A stretch of 64,000 nucleotides of DNA from Streptomyces antibioticus (GTDB taxonomy: Bacteria > Actinomycetota > Actinomycetes > Streptomycetales > Streptomycetaceae): assembly GCF_001514065.1 (NCBI RefSeq), contig NZ_KQ948426.1, positions 310,001 to 374,000 of the forward strand, written 5' to 3'. Positions 8,557 to 17,370 of this stretch are shown in pieces. The first letter of the stretch is position 1, and each line of letters begins with the position of its first letter. Both the position numbers and the translations under genes were made by a program. The notes under the pieces are model-generated. The model was not told where the DNA came from and did no database searches. It was given only the letters and a program-made list of their open reading frames with translations.

Positions 8557-9276
8557 TCACAGCAGCGGCGCGTCGCCCGGCCCGTAGCACTGCGTGGGCA
8601 GCGGGTCCGGGTGGGCGGCCGGGTCCAGGAGGTGGGCGACGACGGAGGCGGCGGTGCGGTGCCAGAAACGGTGGCGCCGGAGCATCGCATGGTCGCCGTC
8701 GCGGACCACACCCATAGCCGCAGCGGTGGCGGTGCCCCGCGCCCGCCGCACACACTCGGCGGAGTCGACGGGTGAGGTGACACGGTCGTCCTCGCCGTGG
8801 AGCACGACCACCTGACGACCCGCCAATTGCTGCACGGGCTCCCCCGACGGCCACCACGGCGCCAGCGCCAGCACCGCGCACACCTGCGGATGGCCGGCGG
8901 CGTGCAGCGCGGCTCTGGCCCCCATCGAGTGGCCGACCAGCACCGTGGGCACCGGCCCCACCAGTTCGGTGAGCCGGTTCAGCGCGTCGAGGGTGTCCGG
9001 TACGGGGTCGGCCCGGACGTCGTTCCAGCCGCGCAGCCGGTAGCGCACCCGGGCGAGGGCGACGTCCCCGTGGGGCAGCGCCGCCTCGATGGCCCGGTGG
9101 AAGGGGCGCATGCGCAGCGCCGCGGGGTGCCAGGGGCGGGACGGGGTGAGGCCGGCCTCACGTCCGCCGTGCAGCAACAGCACCGCGGCCCGGGGCCGGG
9201 CCGGGAGGAGGCGGGGCACGAGAGGACTGCCGAGCGCGAGCAGGGAGGCCCTCCGGTCATTTCGGTTCCGCCGCAC
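8557..9276 (-). CDS. Alpha/beta hydrolase
   Basis: A 239-residue alpha/beta-hydrolase fold protein with nucleophile elbow VLVGHSMGARAAL (Ser in GHSMG), the acid-loop region VVLHGEDDRVTSP and a C-terminal His in RDGDHAML. The oxyanion region is VLLLHGGRE. No signal peptide is seen. The GTG at 9276 has AAGGAG seven bases upstream, which decides this start over longer frames. It converges with the anti-sigma gene, leaving 3 nt between the stops. The substrate is unknown. Confidence 0.85.
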   Translation of the reverse strand: MRRNRNDRRASLLALGSPLVPRLLPARPRAAVLLLHGGREAGLTPSRPWHPAALRMRPFHRAIEAALPHGDVALARVRYRLRGWNDVRADPVPDTLDALNRLTELVGPVPTVLVGHSMGARAALHAAGHPQVCAVLALAPWWPSGEPVQQLAGRQVVVLHGEDDRVTSPVDSAECVRRARGTATAAAMGVVRDGDHAMLRRHRFWHRTAASVVAHLLDPAAHPDPLPTQCYGPGDAPLL

Positions 9277-9298
9277 GGTGACGCTCCTTGCTCCGGGG

Positions 9299-9348
9299 GT
9301 CGAGGGCCGATGGTCGAGGGTCCATGGTCGAGGGTCAAGGGCCGTCAC
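9299..9348. repeat. Short direct repeats upstream of the hydrolase gene
   Basis: Three imperfect copies of a ~15-bp unit built on TGGTCGAGGG with neighbouring GGGTCGAGGG/GGGTCAAGGG variants. They lie between the divergent hydrolase and flavoprotein hydroxylase genes. No function is evident. Confidence 0.5.
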
Positions 9349-9466
9349 CTGTGATCCGGAGCTGCTCGGGCGATGGATTGGCCCGACCGGCAGTCCTCGC
9401 GTCAGGCGCCGCATTCAGGTGAATTCGGTCAAGCGGTTATCTTGTCACCACTTAGCATCCCGTCTC

Positions 9467-10666
9467 GTGACAGACAGGAAGAACGGGAGTACGGCCGAGG
9501 TGGTCGTCCTCGGTGCCGGCCCGGCCGGGCTCGTGCTCGGCAATCTCCTTCAGGACGCCGGGATCGACTGCGTCGTCCTGGAGCGCGCCGAACGCACGCA
9601 CCTCCGGACACGGGCGCGCGCCGGGTTCCTGGCCGCCCACACCGTTCACGTCCTGGAGCGGCACGGGCTGGCCGAGGGGCTGCGCCGGCACGGTCAGGCC
9701 CACAGCACCTGCGAGTTCCGCACCGAGGACGGCCGGTTCCGGCTGGACTACAGCGGGCTCGGGCGCGGCGAGCGGCACACCGTCTATCCCCAACAGCTGC
9801 TGGTCACCGATCTGCTGACCCGCTTCCTGGACAAGGGCGGGCGGATCGAGTTCGGCACCGAGGCGACGGCCGTCGTCGACCTCGACACGGACCGCCCCTC
9901 GGTGACCGTGCGCGAGGCCGACGGACGGCCCGGCCGCCGGCGGGCGCGGTACGTCGCCGGGTGCGACGGGCGGCACGGCGCGGCCCGCCGGTCGCTGCCG
10001 CCCGGCTCGGTGCGCCGCTACGACTGCGCCCACGGCGTCACCTGGCTCGGGCTGCTCGCCGAGGCACCGCCCAGCCTGGACGCCGTCGGATACGCGGTGC
10101 ACGAGCGCGGGTTCGCCGGGCACATGGCCCGCACCAGCGAGATCACCCGCTACTACGTGCAGTGCGAGCCCGGGACCCCGGCCGGGGCCTGGTCCGAGGA
10201 GCGCATCTGGGACGAGCTGGAGCTGAGGATGGGGGTGACGAAGTACGGGCCGCTGCACCGGGGCCCGGTCGTCCAGCGGACGGTCGTCGACCTGGAGTCC
10301 GACGTGCTCGAACCGCTGCGCCACGGCTCCCTGTTCCTGGCCGGCGACGCCGCCGCCCTCATCAGCCCGTCCGCCGCCAAGGGCGCCAATCTCGCCGTAC
10401 TGGAGGCGGAGCTCCTCGCCCGCGCCCTGATCGACGACCTCCGCCACGGCGACGCCGAAGGGCTCGACGCCTACTCCGCGCGGTGCCTGACGCACATCTG
10501 GCGGGCGCAGGAGTTCTCGCACTGGATGATCGGGCTGCTGCACGGCCCGTCCGGTGCGGACCGCCCTTCGCCGTTCCATGAGGCACTACGGCAGTCCCGC
10601 CTCGCCTCCCTCCGAACGTCCCGCAGCCGACAGGACTGGTTCGCCGAGCACTACGTCGGCGTGTGA
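9467..10666 (+). CDS. PHBH-type FAD-dependent aromatic hydroxylase
   Basis: A 399-residue flavoprotein of the p-hydroxybenzoate hydroxylase class. FAD-binding motifs: GAGPAGLVLGNLLQDAGIDCVVLER (GxGxxG), the DG motif region GCDGRHGAARRSLP, and the GD motif GDAAALISPSAAKGANLAV, which closely resembles PobA. RAGFLAAHTVHVLERHGL also matches the PobA pattern. Length is that of PHBH (about 394). It probably hydroxylates a phenolic acid or other aromatic using NAD(P)H and O2. The GTG at 9467 has no clear Shine-Dalgarno. It lies 52 nt upstream of an O-methyltransferase, suggesting a hydroxylate-then-methylate cassette (inference). Confidence 0.85.
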   Translation: MTDRKNGSTAEVVVLGAGPAGLVLGNLLQDAGIDCVVLERAERTHLRTRARAGFLAAHTVHVLERHGLAEGLRRHGQAHSTCEFRTEDGRFRLDYSGLGRGERHTVYPQQLLVTDLLTRFLDKGGRIEFGTEATAVVDLDTDRPSVTVREADGRPGRRRARYVAGCDGRHGAARRSLPPGSVRRYDCAHGVTWLGLLAEAPPSLDAVGYAVHERGFAGHMARTSEITRYYVQCEPGTPAGAWSEERIWDELELRMGVTKYGPLHRGPVVQRTVVDLESDVLEPLRHGSLFLAGDAAALISPSAAKGANLAVLEAELLARALIDDLRHGDAEGLDAYSARCLTHIWRAQEFSHWMIGLLHGPSGADRPSPFHEALRQSRLASLRTSRSRQDWFAEHYVGV

Positions 10667-10718
10667 CCCCTCCCGTTCCCTTCCCCTCCCCTCCCCTCCC
10701 CTCTTGAGGATTCCCCCC

Positions 10719-12431
10719 ATGATCACGACGTTGTCAGGCGAAACGTCCCGCCTGTTCGCCACGGCCGACTTCGTCAAGGAGCACGACACCACCACGCTGC
10801 TCCCCCTTCTCCTTCCCGGGCTCGACGGCCCCGAGCTGCGCAGCGTCGCGGAGCAGTGCCGCTTCTCGCACGCCGCGCTGCTCGTCTTCCCCACGGACGA
10901 ACGGGAGTTGGACGCGATGCTCGCCGACTGCGGGCTCGTCGCCCAGGCGCCGCCGCGGCCGAGTGTCGTCGTACGCCAGCGGCTGGCCCTGCGGCACCGG
11001 CGGCCGGCCGCCGATCTGGACGTCGGCATCCTGCGCCCCAGGGTGGCCGGCGCGGACGGGGCGCACCGGACGGTCGAGGTGTTCGCGCTGACCGTCCCGC
11101 CGGGCTCGGGGCTGGAGGCGATCGCCGCCGCCGAGCGGGAGCGGCAGCACGAGGCGCACGTCGCCTTCGACGTCGTAGCGCCTGATCCGCTGGTGCTGCG
11201 CGGGCTGTGCGCGAGCTTCGCGCGGTACGGGGCCGTCCCGGACGGCGGCGGCTACAACCCGCACGAGAACGGCACGGTGTTCTACTTCTCGACGCCCGCC
11301 GAGGGCAAGACCGGGTACCGGCGCATGGAGCTGTACGTCCCCGGTGACCACCGCGACCTGCTGGCCGCGCATCTCGACGAGTACCGCGCCCGGCACCCCG
11401 CGGAAACGGTCCTGCGTCTGCTGACCGGGGCGTGGACGACCCAGGCCCTGGCCACGTTCGCCCGGCTCCGGGTGCCCGACGCGATGAACGGCGAACGGGG
11501 TACGCCGGTCGGGGAGTTGGCGCGGGAGGTCGGCGCGCGGCCGGAGAATCTGGCGACGCTGCTGCGCTATCTCGTGATGCTGGGCGCGGTGGCGGAGGAC
11601 CGCCACGGTTTCCGGCTCACCGCGACGGGCACGCTGCTGCGCACCGACGCCCCGGGGTCGATGCGGGCGCTGGCGCTGATGTACGGCGGCCCGTTCTACC
11701 GGTCCTTCGGCGAGCTCGGCCACACCGTGCGCACGGGCGAGGTCGCCTTCGAACACCTCCACGGCGAGAACCACTTCGACCACTTCGCACGCGACCCGCA
11801 CCTCGCCGACCTCTTCGACCAGTCCATGGCCGCCGGCTCCGCCATGTTCGACCCGGTCCCCGCGCACCCGGTGCTCACCGCCGCGGCGGAGTCCGCCGCC
11901 GGGGCGACGGTGGTCGATGTCGCGGGCGGCAACGGGGAGTTGCTCGGCCGTGTCCTCGCCGCGCACCCGCGTCTTAAGGGGGTCCTGCTGGAACGGCCGC
12001 ACGCGGTGGCGGCGGCCCGCCGCCGGTTCGAGGCGGCCGGCCACGACACCCGGTGCGCCTTCCTGACCGGTGACTTCGCGGACGTACCGCCGGGCGGTGA
12101 CGTCTACGTCCTGTCCCGCGTCCTGCACGACTGGGACGACGAGCGCTGCCGCGAGATCCTGCGCCACTGCGCCCGCGCGATGCCCGAGCACGCCGATCTG
12201 CTCGTCGTCGAGCGCGTCCTGCCCGACGACGGCGCGGTGTCGCTGGCCACCGCCTGGGATCTCCACATGATGTGCAACGTCGGCGGCCGCGAGCGGCGCG
12301 CCGACCACTACGGCCGGTTGTTCGCCGACGCCGGCCTCACGCTGGTGGGCCGGTCCCCGCTGCCGCTCGACGGCTACGTGTTGCACGTCCGGAAGGCGGG
12401 GGCACAGGCCGCTTCCTCGCTCCGGGGCTAG
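10719..12431 (+). CDS. Two-domain SAM-dependent O-methyltransferase
   Basis: A 570-residue protein. Residues from about 235 onward form a class I O-methyltransferase of the acetylserotonin/Methyltransf_2 type: a dimerisation/winged-helix part (TGAWTTQALATFARLRVPDAM), SAM motif VVDVAGGNGELLGRVL, catalytic region VLHDWDDERCREIL and the C-terminal HMMCNVGGRERRADHY. The first ~215 residues are a separate domain I cannot name, containing GYNPHENGTVFYFS and RMELYVPGDHRDLL. Usual family length is about 340, so this is a fusion. The ATG at 10719 follows TTGAGGA. It is probably co-transcribed with the PHBH-type hydroxylase. Confidence 0.85.
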   Translation: MITTLSGETSRLFATADFVKEHDTTTLLPLLLPGLDGPELRSVAEQCRFSHAALLVFPTDERELDAMLADCGLVAQAPPRPSVVVRQRLALRHRRPAADLDVGILRPRVAGADGAHRTVEVFALTVPPGSGLEAIAAAERERQHEAHVAFDVVAPDPLVLRGLCASFARYGAVPDGGGYNPHENGTVFYFSTPAEGKTGYRRMELYVPGDHRDLLAAHLDEYRARHPAETVLRLLTGAWTTQALATFARLRVPDAMNGERGTPVGELAREVGARPENLATLLRYLVMLGAVAEDRHGFRLTATGTLLRTDAPGSMRALALMYGGPFYRSFGELGHTVRTGEVAFEHLHGENHFDHFARDPHLADLFDQSMAAGSAMFDPVPAHPVLTAAAESAAGATVVDVAGGNGELLGRVLAAHPRLKGVLLERPHAVAAARRRFEAAGHDTRCAFLTGDFADVPPGGDVYVLSRVLHDWDDERCREILRHCARAMPEHADLLVVERVLPDDGAVSLATAWDLHMMCNVGGRERRADHYGRLFADAGLTLVGRSPLPLDGYVLHVRKAGAQAASSLRG

Positions 12432-13210
12432 CGCACGTCCACGAAGTCGCCCGCCGCCTTGGCGGCGCTCGTCGTCATCGTGCCGCGGAACTCGTACCGC
12501 CAGTAGCGGTCGGCGGTCGCGGTGACTTTGGCGGTCGCCACGCCGGTGGAGTTCGTCAGGGTGTAGCCCAGGGACTCGTAGTAGCTGACGCCGGGGCGGC
12601 GGAACTCGAGGTAAGCGCGCTGGCCGCTGTAGCCGCGGTAGTCGTGGGTGTCCCAGTTGGCGCGGGAGAGCTTGCCCGTGACGGTGAGGGTGGCGCCCTT
12701 GGCGACGGGCTCGGGGGCGGCGTTGGTGGTCAGCTTCGCGGAGCGCTGCATGAAGAAGGTGGTGTAGCCGTCCACCTTCAGGTAGTCCCCGTCCTGGGCG
12801 TAGGCCTCGGCGTGGACCTTCCAGATGCCGGCCAGCGAGTTCTTCAGATCGCGCCGGGGGTCGATCGTGTAGTGCTTGGTGCAGACGGACTTGGTGCCGT
12901 CGGCCGTGCACACCGCCGCCGACTCCTTGGGCTTGAGCACCGCGTCGGCCGCGGCGAAGGTCTTGCCGTGGTAGAGCGTGAAGTCGGCGGACTTGATCCC
13001 GGAGTCGTCGGTGGCCGTCAGTTTGACAGTGATCGTCCGGGAGTTGGTGGTACCGAGGACGACGTCGTTGTAGGCACCGCCTCCCCCGGTGATCCGGAAG
13101 GCGCCGAGGTCGGCGTTGCCGACCACCTCGGCCGCTCGGGCGCCGGGGGTGAGGAGCGCGGCTATGGCCAGGGCGCCGAGCAGGCCGGAGCCGATCGTGA
13201 GTCTTCGCAT
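12428..13210 (-). CDS. Secreted protein of unknown function
   Basis: A 260-residue exported protein with a Sec signal peptide (MRRLTIGSGLLGALAIAALLTPGARA, cleavage near residue 26) and a beta-rich mature part. A Cys pair occurs in CTADGTKSVC, and an Ig-like or carbohydrate-binding-like pattern is seen near LTVTGKLSRANWDTHDYRGYSG. I do not recognise a specific family. Its TAG stop overlaps the TAG of the converging O-methyltransferase gene at the palindrome CTAG. Confidence 0.7.
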   Translation of the reverse strand: MRRLTIGSGLLGALAIAALLTPGARAAEVVGNADLGAFRITGGGGAYNDVVLGTTNSRTITVKLTATDDSGIKSADFTLYHGKTFAAADAVLKPKESAAVCTADGTKSVCTKHYTIDPRRDLKNSLAGIWKVHAEAYAQDGDYLKVDGYTTFFMQRSAKLTTNAAPEPVAKGATLTVTGKLSRANWDTHDYRGYSGQRAYLEFRRPGVSYYESLGYTLTNSTGVATAKVTATADRYWRYEFRGTMTTSAAKAAGDFVDVR

Positions 13211-13430
13211 GGAGTCCCCGAGGGGTCGGGCCCGCGCGGAGGCGGGCCGCCGTCAAGTGGAGGAAGTGTAAGCACGAGTGATCGCGGCCCCGTCGGCACG
13301 GTTGCCCTCTTGGTTGTCCGTGAACTTCCCCGGAATTGTCCGTGATCGGTAACGGACGGATCCCGGGGCCGCCGTTGCCCGTCCTGCCATGCGAAGGTCG
13401 GGCGAGCAACTGCGGGAGAGTGGGGCGGAC

Positions 13431-14192
13431 ATGGCGCGGCACGGTGCTGGGCGGGGCTGGTACGGCAAGGTCGTCGGGGCGGCGCTCGGGGTGACGATCC
13501 TTGCCACCGGCGCGTCCATGTGGACCGCGCAGGCCGGTGCCGTCGACTCGTCGCCGAAGGCGTCCGCGAAGCCGGCGGCCGTGAAGCCGGTGGACGTGAC
13601 CATCGTGCACGCCTCCGACAAGGGACCGCGCGGCGTCAACATCACCATCGACGACGGGCCCGACCCGGTGTGGACCCCCCAAGTGCTGGACGTGCTCGCG
13701 CAGTACGGGGTGAAGGCCACGTTCTGCATGGTGGGGACGCAGGCGCAGGCCCACCCCGACCTGGTGAAGAAGGTCGTCGCGGCCGGGCACCGGCTGTGCG
13801 ACCACTCGGTGTCGCACGACACCACCATGGACAAGAAGTCCCAGGCCTACCAGTCCCAGCAGATCCTCGACGCCGAACGCATGATCACCGAGGCGTCCGG
13901 CGGCGTACGCCCCATGTACTACCGCGCTCCCGGCGGCGCCTTCACCCCGTACAGCCGCAAGCTCGCCGCCTCTCACGGCATGCGCCCCCTCGGCTGGAAC
14001 GTCGACACCAAGGACTTCGAACGCCCCGGCACGGCGGCCATCGTCACCACGGTCCAGCAGGAGATCGCCAACGGCCCGACCCTCCTCTTCCACGACGCCG
14101 GCGGTGACCGCTCCCAGACGGTGGCGGCCCTGCGCCAGGTCCTGCCCTGGCTGAAGGAGCAGGGCTACAGCTTCGGGTTCCCCGTGCGCTGA
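13431..14192 (+). CDS. Polysaccharide deacetylase (NodB domain), exported
   Basis: A 253-residue protein with an N-terminal signal/anchor (VVGAALGVTILATGASMWTAQAGA) and a NodB homology domain. Motif 1 is NITIDDGPDP (catalytic and metal Asp), motif 2 HSVSHDT (HxxxH), motif 3 YYRAPGGA, then GWNVDTKDF and LLFHDAGGDR. Such enzymes remove N-acetyl groups from chitin-type or peptidoglycan glycans outside the cell. The ATG at 13431 was chosen because GGGGCGG precedes it and an earlier ATG at 13389 lacks a ribosome-binding site. Confidence 0.87.
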   Translation: MARHGAGRGWYGKVVGAALGVTILATGASMWTAQAGAVDSSPKASAKPAAVKPVDVTIVHASDKGPRGVNITIDDGPDPVWTPQVLDVLAQYGVKATFCMVGTQAQAHPDLVKKVVAAGHRLCDHSVSHDTTMDKKSQAYQSQQILDAERMITEASGGVRPMYYRAPGGAFTPYSRKLAASHGMRPLGWNVDTKDFERPGTAAIVTTVQQEIANGPTLLFHDAGGDRSQTVAALRQVLPWLKEQGYSFGFPVR

Positions 14193-14256
14193 CGCCGGGA
14201 CCGCCCGGATAAGCTCACCGCCCCGGCAGGAATCTGCCGTCCGACCTGGGGGGATT

Positions 14257-15108
14257 GTGAGCACGAGAATCGTCGTTCCCGTATCGCGAAGATCGAGCAG
14301 CGCGGTGCTCGCCGCCGTGCTGCTCGCCGGTGGAGCGGTCGCCTGTGGTGGCGACGGCGGCAGCCGGCCCGCGGCGACGCCCGCCGAGCCGGCGCCCGCC
14401 ACGGCCGTCGCCCGGGCGGTCGACGCCTCCCGGGACTTCACCTCCCTCCACTACCGCGTCACCGGGACCCTGGTGTCGACGGGCCGTCTGAAGGCCGAGG
14501 CCTTCATGGGCACCGAACCGGCGGTCATGCGGATGACGATGACCGCCGACGACTACAAGGGCGGCAGCGTACGGCTGAAGGTGCGGTTCCTCGACGAGGC
14601 CATGTACGCGAGCAGCAACCGCCTGCCCGCCGACAAGCTGAGGGGCAAGAGCTGGTTCGGCGCCGCGCCGGGGGTGTGGGGGCGCGGCTCCACGGAGAAC
14701 CGGTCCTTCGGCGTGCTGCCCGACGAGTTGCAGCCGAGCCCCCTCGCGCAGACGTCGATGATGAGCGCGTCGAAGAACGTGCGGGTCATCGGGACCGAGA
14801 CGGTCGACGGAGCCAGGACCACGCACTACAAGGGCACGGTCCGCTATGACGACATGACCACCGCCACCCAGCGCGACCAGGTCTTCCCGCTGGGGGCTTC
14901 CGACCCGATCACCATGGACCTGTGGGTCGACGGCGACGGCCGCACCAAGCAGTTCCGCGTGCGGGCCGCCCATCTCGACGCGGCGACCATGACCGAAGCC
15001 GGCACCCTCGACCTGACCTTCACCTTCCTCGACATCAACCGGCCCGTGACCGTCGAGGCCCCGCCCGCCGCCGACACCCGCTGGCTGGGGGACGCCCGGG
15101 AAGACTGA
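14257..15108 (+). CDS. LppX/LprG-like lipoprotein
   Basis: A 283-residue lipoprotein with a signal peptide ending LLAGGAVACGG (lipid-modified Cys at about 30). The mature part is alternating beta strands (RDFTSLHYRVTGTLVSTG, then MRMTMTADDYKGG), as in actinobacterial LppX/LprAFG-type or LolA-like hydrophobic-ligand carriers. The GTG start at 14257 follows GGGGGGA. It appears monocistronic. The ligand is unknown. Confidence 0.7.
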   Translation: MSTRIVVPVSRRSSSAVLAAVLLAGGAVACGGDGGSRPAATPAEPAPATAVARAVDASRDFTSLHYRVTGTLVSTGRLKAEAFMGTEPAVMRMTMTADDYKGGSVRLKVRFLDEAMYASSNRLPADKLRGKSWFGAAPGVWGRGSTENRSFGVLPDELQPSPLAQTSMMSASKNVRVIGTETVDGARTTHYKGTVRYDDMTTATQRDQVFPLGASDPITMDLWVDGDGRTKQFRVRAAHLDAATMTEAGTLDLTFTFLDINRPVTVEAPPAADTRWLGDARED

Positions 15109-15186
15109 CCCGGTCACCTCTTACGGAGTCATGACGTACCCGCGTGCTCCCCTGGCCGTGCGCCGGTGCGTGTCTAGCGTGGCGGT

Positions 15187-16176
15187 ATGCGTGTACTGGT
15201 CACCGGCGGTGCCGGGTTCATCGGGTCCCAGATCGTTGCGGCGCTGAGCGCGCGGGGGCACGAGGCGGTCGTGTACGACGTCCGGGACGATCCGGGTGCC
15301 GATGTGCGGGACCCCGAAGGCGTCCGGCGGGCGTTGCGCGGTGTCGACGCCGTCTGTCATCAGGCCGCGATGGTGGGGCTCGGCAACGGGGTCGCCGATG
15401 CCGCGGACTACGTCTCCCACAACGACCTCGGTACCGCCGTGCTGCTCGCCGCCATGGCGGAGACGGGGGTGCGGCGGCTGGTGCTGGCCGGGTCGATGGT
15501 CGTGTACGGGGAGGGGCGGTACGAGTGTCCCCGGCACGGGGTGGTGCGGCCCGGCCCGCGGGCCGTGAGCGACCTCGACGCGGGGCGGTTCGAGCCGCTG
15601 TGCCCGGTGTGCGGGGCCGACCTCGTGCCCGGGCTCGTCGGTGAGGACGCGGCCGTCGATCCGCGGAACGTGTACGCCACCACGAAGCTCGCGCAGGAGC
15701 ATCTGGCTGCCGCGTGGGCCCGGTGTACCGGTGGTTCGGCGGTTGCCTTGCGCTACCACAACGTCTACGGGCCGGGGATGCCGCGCGATACGCCGTACGC
15801 CGGGGTCGCCTCGTTCTTCCGGTCCGCGCTGGCCCGTGGTGAGGCTCCCCGGGTGTTCGAGGACGGGCTCCAGCGGCGGGACTTCGTGCATGTGCGGGAC
15901 GTGGCCGCCGCCAACGTGGTTGCCCTGGAAGCGGGTTCGGACTCCGGGGCGCTCGTCGCGTACAACACCGGCAGCGGGGAGCCGCACACCGTCGGGGAGA
16001 TGGCCTGCGCGCTCGCCGACGCCTGTGGCGGGCCCGCGCCGGTCGTCACCGGGGAGTACCGGCTGGGGGACGTACGGCACATCACCGCGGACTCGGCGCG
16101 GCTGCGGGGGGAGTTGGGGTGGAAGGCGGAGGTGGGGTTCGGGGACGGCATGGCTGAGTTTGCGGGCAATGGGTAG
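15187..16176 (+). CDS. NAD-dependent epimerase/dehydratase (extended SDR) with Cys/His insertion
   Basis: A 329-residue extended SDR. The Rossmann motif GGAGFIGS is at residues 7-14, the catalytic Tyr-Lys is YATTK (Tyr163, Lys167), and the ending is typical of nucleotide-sugar epimerases. An insertion at about residues 112-150 carries Cys114, His117, Cys139 and Cys142 (CxxH and CxxC), which looks like a small zinc knuckle. It is likely to epimerise or reduce a nucleotide sugar. It stands near glycosyltransferase-type genes at 18-23 kb but is followed by the convergent histidine kinase gene, so an operon is not supported. Confidence 0.85.
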   Translation: MRVLVTGGAGFIGSQIVAALSARGHEAVVYDVRDDPGADVRDPEGVRRALRGVDAVCHQAAMVGLGNGVADAADYVSHNDLGTAVLLAAMAETGVRRLVLAGSMVVYGEGRYECPRHGVVRPGPRAVSDLDAGRFEPLCPVCGADLVPGLVGEDAAVDPRNVYATTKLAQEHLAAAWARCTGGSAVALRYHNVYGPGMPRDTPYAGVASFFRSALARGEAPRVFEDGLQRRDFVHVRDVAAANVVALEAGSDSGALVAYNTGSGEPHTVGEMACALADACGGPAPVVTGEYRLGDVRHITADSARLRGELGWKAEVGFGDGMAEFAGNG

Positions 16177-16188
16177 AAGCGGATTTCG

Positions 16189-16237
16189 TCTGCGGGTTCG
16201 TGGGGGCTGGTCGCGCAGTTCCCCGCGCCCCTGGGGG
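16189..16237. repeat. Dispersed GC-rich element, copy A (minus orientation)
   Basis: Copy A of a ~48-bp element. Its core, read on the minus strand, is GGGGCGCGGGGAACTGCG followed by CGACCAG. Copies B and C are at 19505-19552 and 35012-35058. It fills the 78-bp gap between the converging epimerase and histidine kinase genes. Confidence 0.85.
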
Positions 16238-16254
16238 CACGGTCCCACCCGGCA

Positions 16255-17370
16255 TTATGAAGTGGCCGTCGGTAGCGTCACCTCGAAGCGGCAGCCGCCG
16301 GGAATGTTCCGTACCGTCGCCCTGCCCCTATGCGCCTCCACGATCCCCCGCACGATCGCCAACCCCAAGCCCGCCCCCGCCGGAGGCGTACGGGCGTGGC
16401 TGCCGCGCCAGCCGGTGTCGAAGACACGGGGCAGGTCCTCCTCGGGGATGCCGCCGCAGCCGTCCGTGACGGAGAGGACGACGGCGCCGTCGGGGGCGCG
16501 TTCCGCGGCCACCGCGACCGTGCCGTCGGCCGGGGTCCGGCGGATCGCGTTGACCAGCAGGTTCCCTAGGACCCGGCTCATCTCCTTGCCGTCCACCTCC
16601 ACCGGCACCGGCTCGATGCAGTCGCCCACCAGCCGTACGCCCAGCTCCCGGGCCAGCGGGTCGGCACCCGCGAGGGCGTCGCCGACCAGGTCGTAGAGGG
16701 AGATCCGGGCGTACGACAGCGGCAGCGTCCCCGCGTGGATGCGGGAGAGCTCGAAGAGGTCGCCGACCATGTCGTTGAGGCGCTCGACCTCAGTGCGGAT
16801 CTGGCGGAGGTAGCGGTCGGGGTCGGCGGCGACGCCGTCCTCCAGTGCCTCCGACATCGCGCGCAGACCGGCCAGCGGGGTGCGCAGGTCGTGCGAGATC
16901 CAGGCGACCAGTTCACGTCGGGAGGTCTCCAACGCCCGTTCGCGTTCGCGGGATTCGGCGAGGCGGGCACTGGTGGCGGCCAACTCCCGGCTCAGCGACT
17001 CCAGTTCGGCGGTCGCCGGGACGGAGGGGGCCGCGAAGCTGCCGCCGTCGCCGAAGGAGCGGGCCGCGACCGCGAGTTCGCGGCTGCGGGCGACGACCCA
17101 GCGGCCCAGCAGGAAGGCGGTGGCGAGGGAGACCACGGCCGCCATCGCCACGACCGTCGTGACCACGGTCAGGTCGTGCGGGGACAGGAACATCGCCCAG
17201 GCGACCGCGAGGGTCCCCGCCAGCATCGCCACCACGCCGACAGCCGCCACCACGGCCATGGAGACCGTCAGCGAGCGATGCCGGACCACCCGCAGCACGA
17301 CGGCCCCGGCCAGCCCGGTGCCCGCGGCGCCGAGGAAGGCGTACAGAGCGATGAGGACGGTGTCGTTCAC
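16255..17370 (-). CDS. Two-component sensor histidine kinase
   Basis: A 371-residue membrane kinase. It has four hydrophobic segments in the first ~125 residues, a HisKA domain with phospho-acceptor motif WISHDLRTPLAGL, and an HATPase_c domain with N-box LGNLLVNAIRRTP, G1 VTDGCGGIPEEDL and G2 GAGLGLAIV. The GTG start overlaps the response regulator TGA by 4 nt, so the pair is coupled. The stimulus is unknown; the small external loops suggest a membrane or envelope signal. Confidence 0.92.
   Translation of the reverse strand: MNDTVLIALYAFLGAAGTGLAGAVVLRVVRHRSLTVSMAVVAAVGVVAMLAGTLAVAWAMFLSPHDLTVVTTVVAMAAVVSLATAFLLGRWVVARSRELAVAARSFGDGGSFAAPSVPATAELESLSRELAATSARLAESRERERALETSRRELVAWISHDLRTPLAGLRAMSEALEDGVAADPDRYLRQIRTEVERLNDMVGDLFELSRIHAGTLPLSYARISLYDLVGDALAGADPLARELGVRLVGDCIEPVPVEVDGKEMSRVLGNLLVNAIRRTPADGTVAVAAERAPDGAVVLSVTDGCGGIPEEDLPRVFDTGWRGSHARTPPAGAGLGLAIVRGIVEAHRGRATVRNIPGGCRFEVTLPTATS

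Noticed and set aside
10734-14441. Very long open frame on the minus strand (over 1200 codons)
   Set aside because: It is antisense to the O-methyltransferase, deacetylase and other genes with clear motifs, has the low-complexity Arg/Gly/Pro-rich look of shadow frames in high-GC DNA, and matches no domain.
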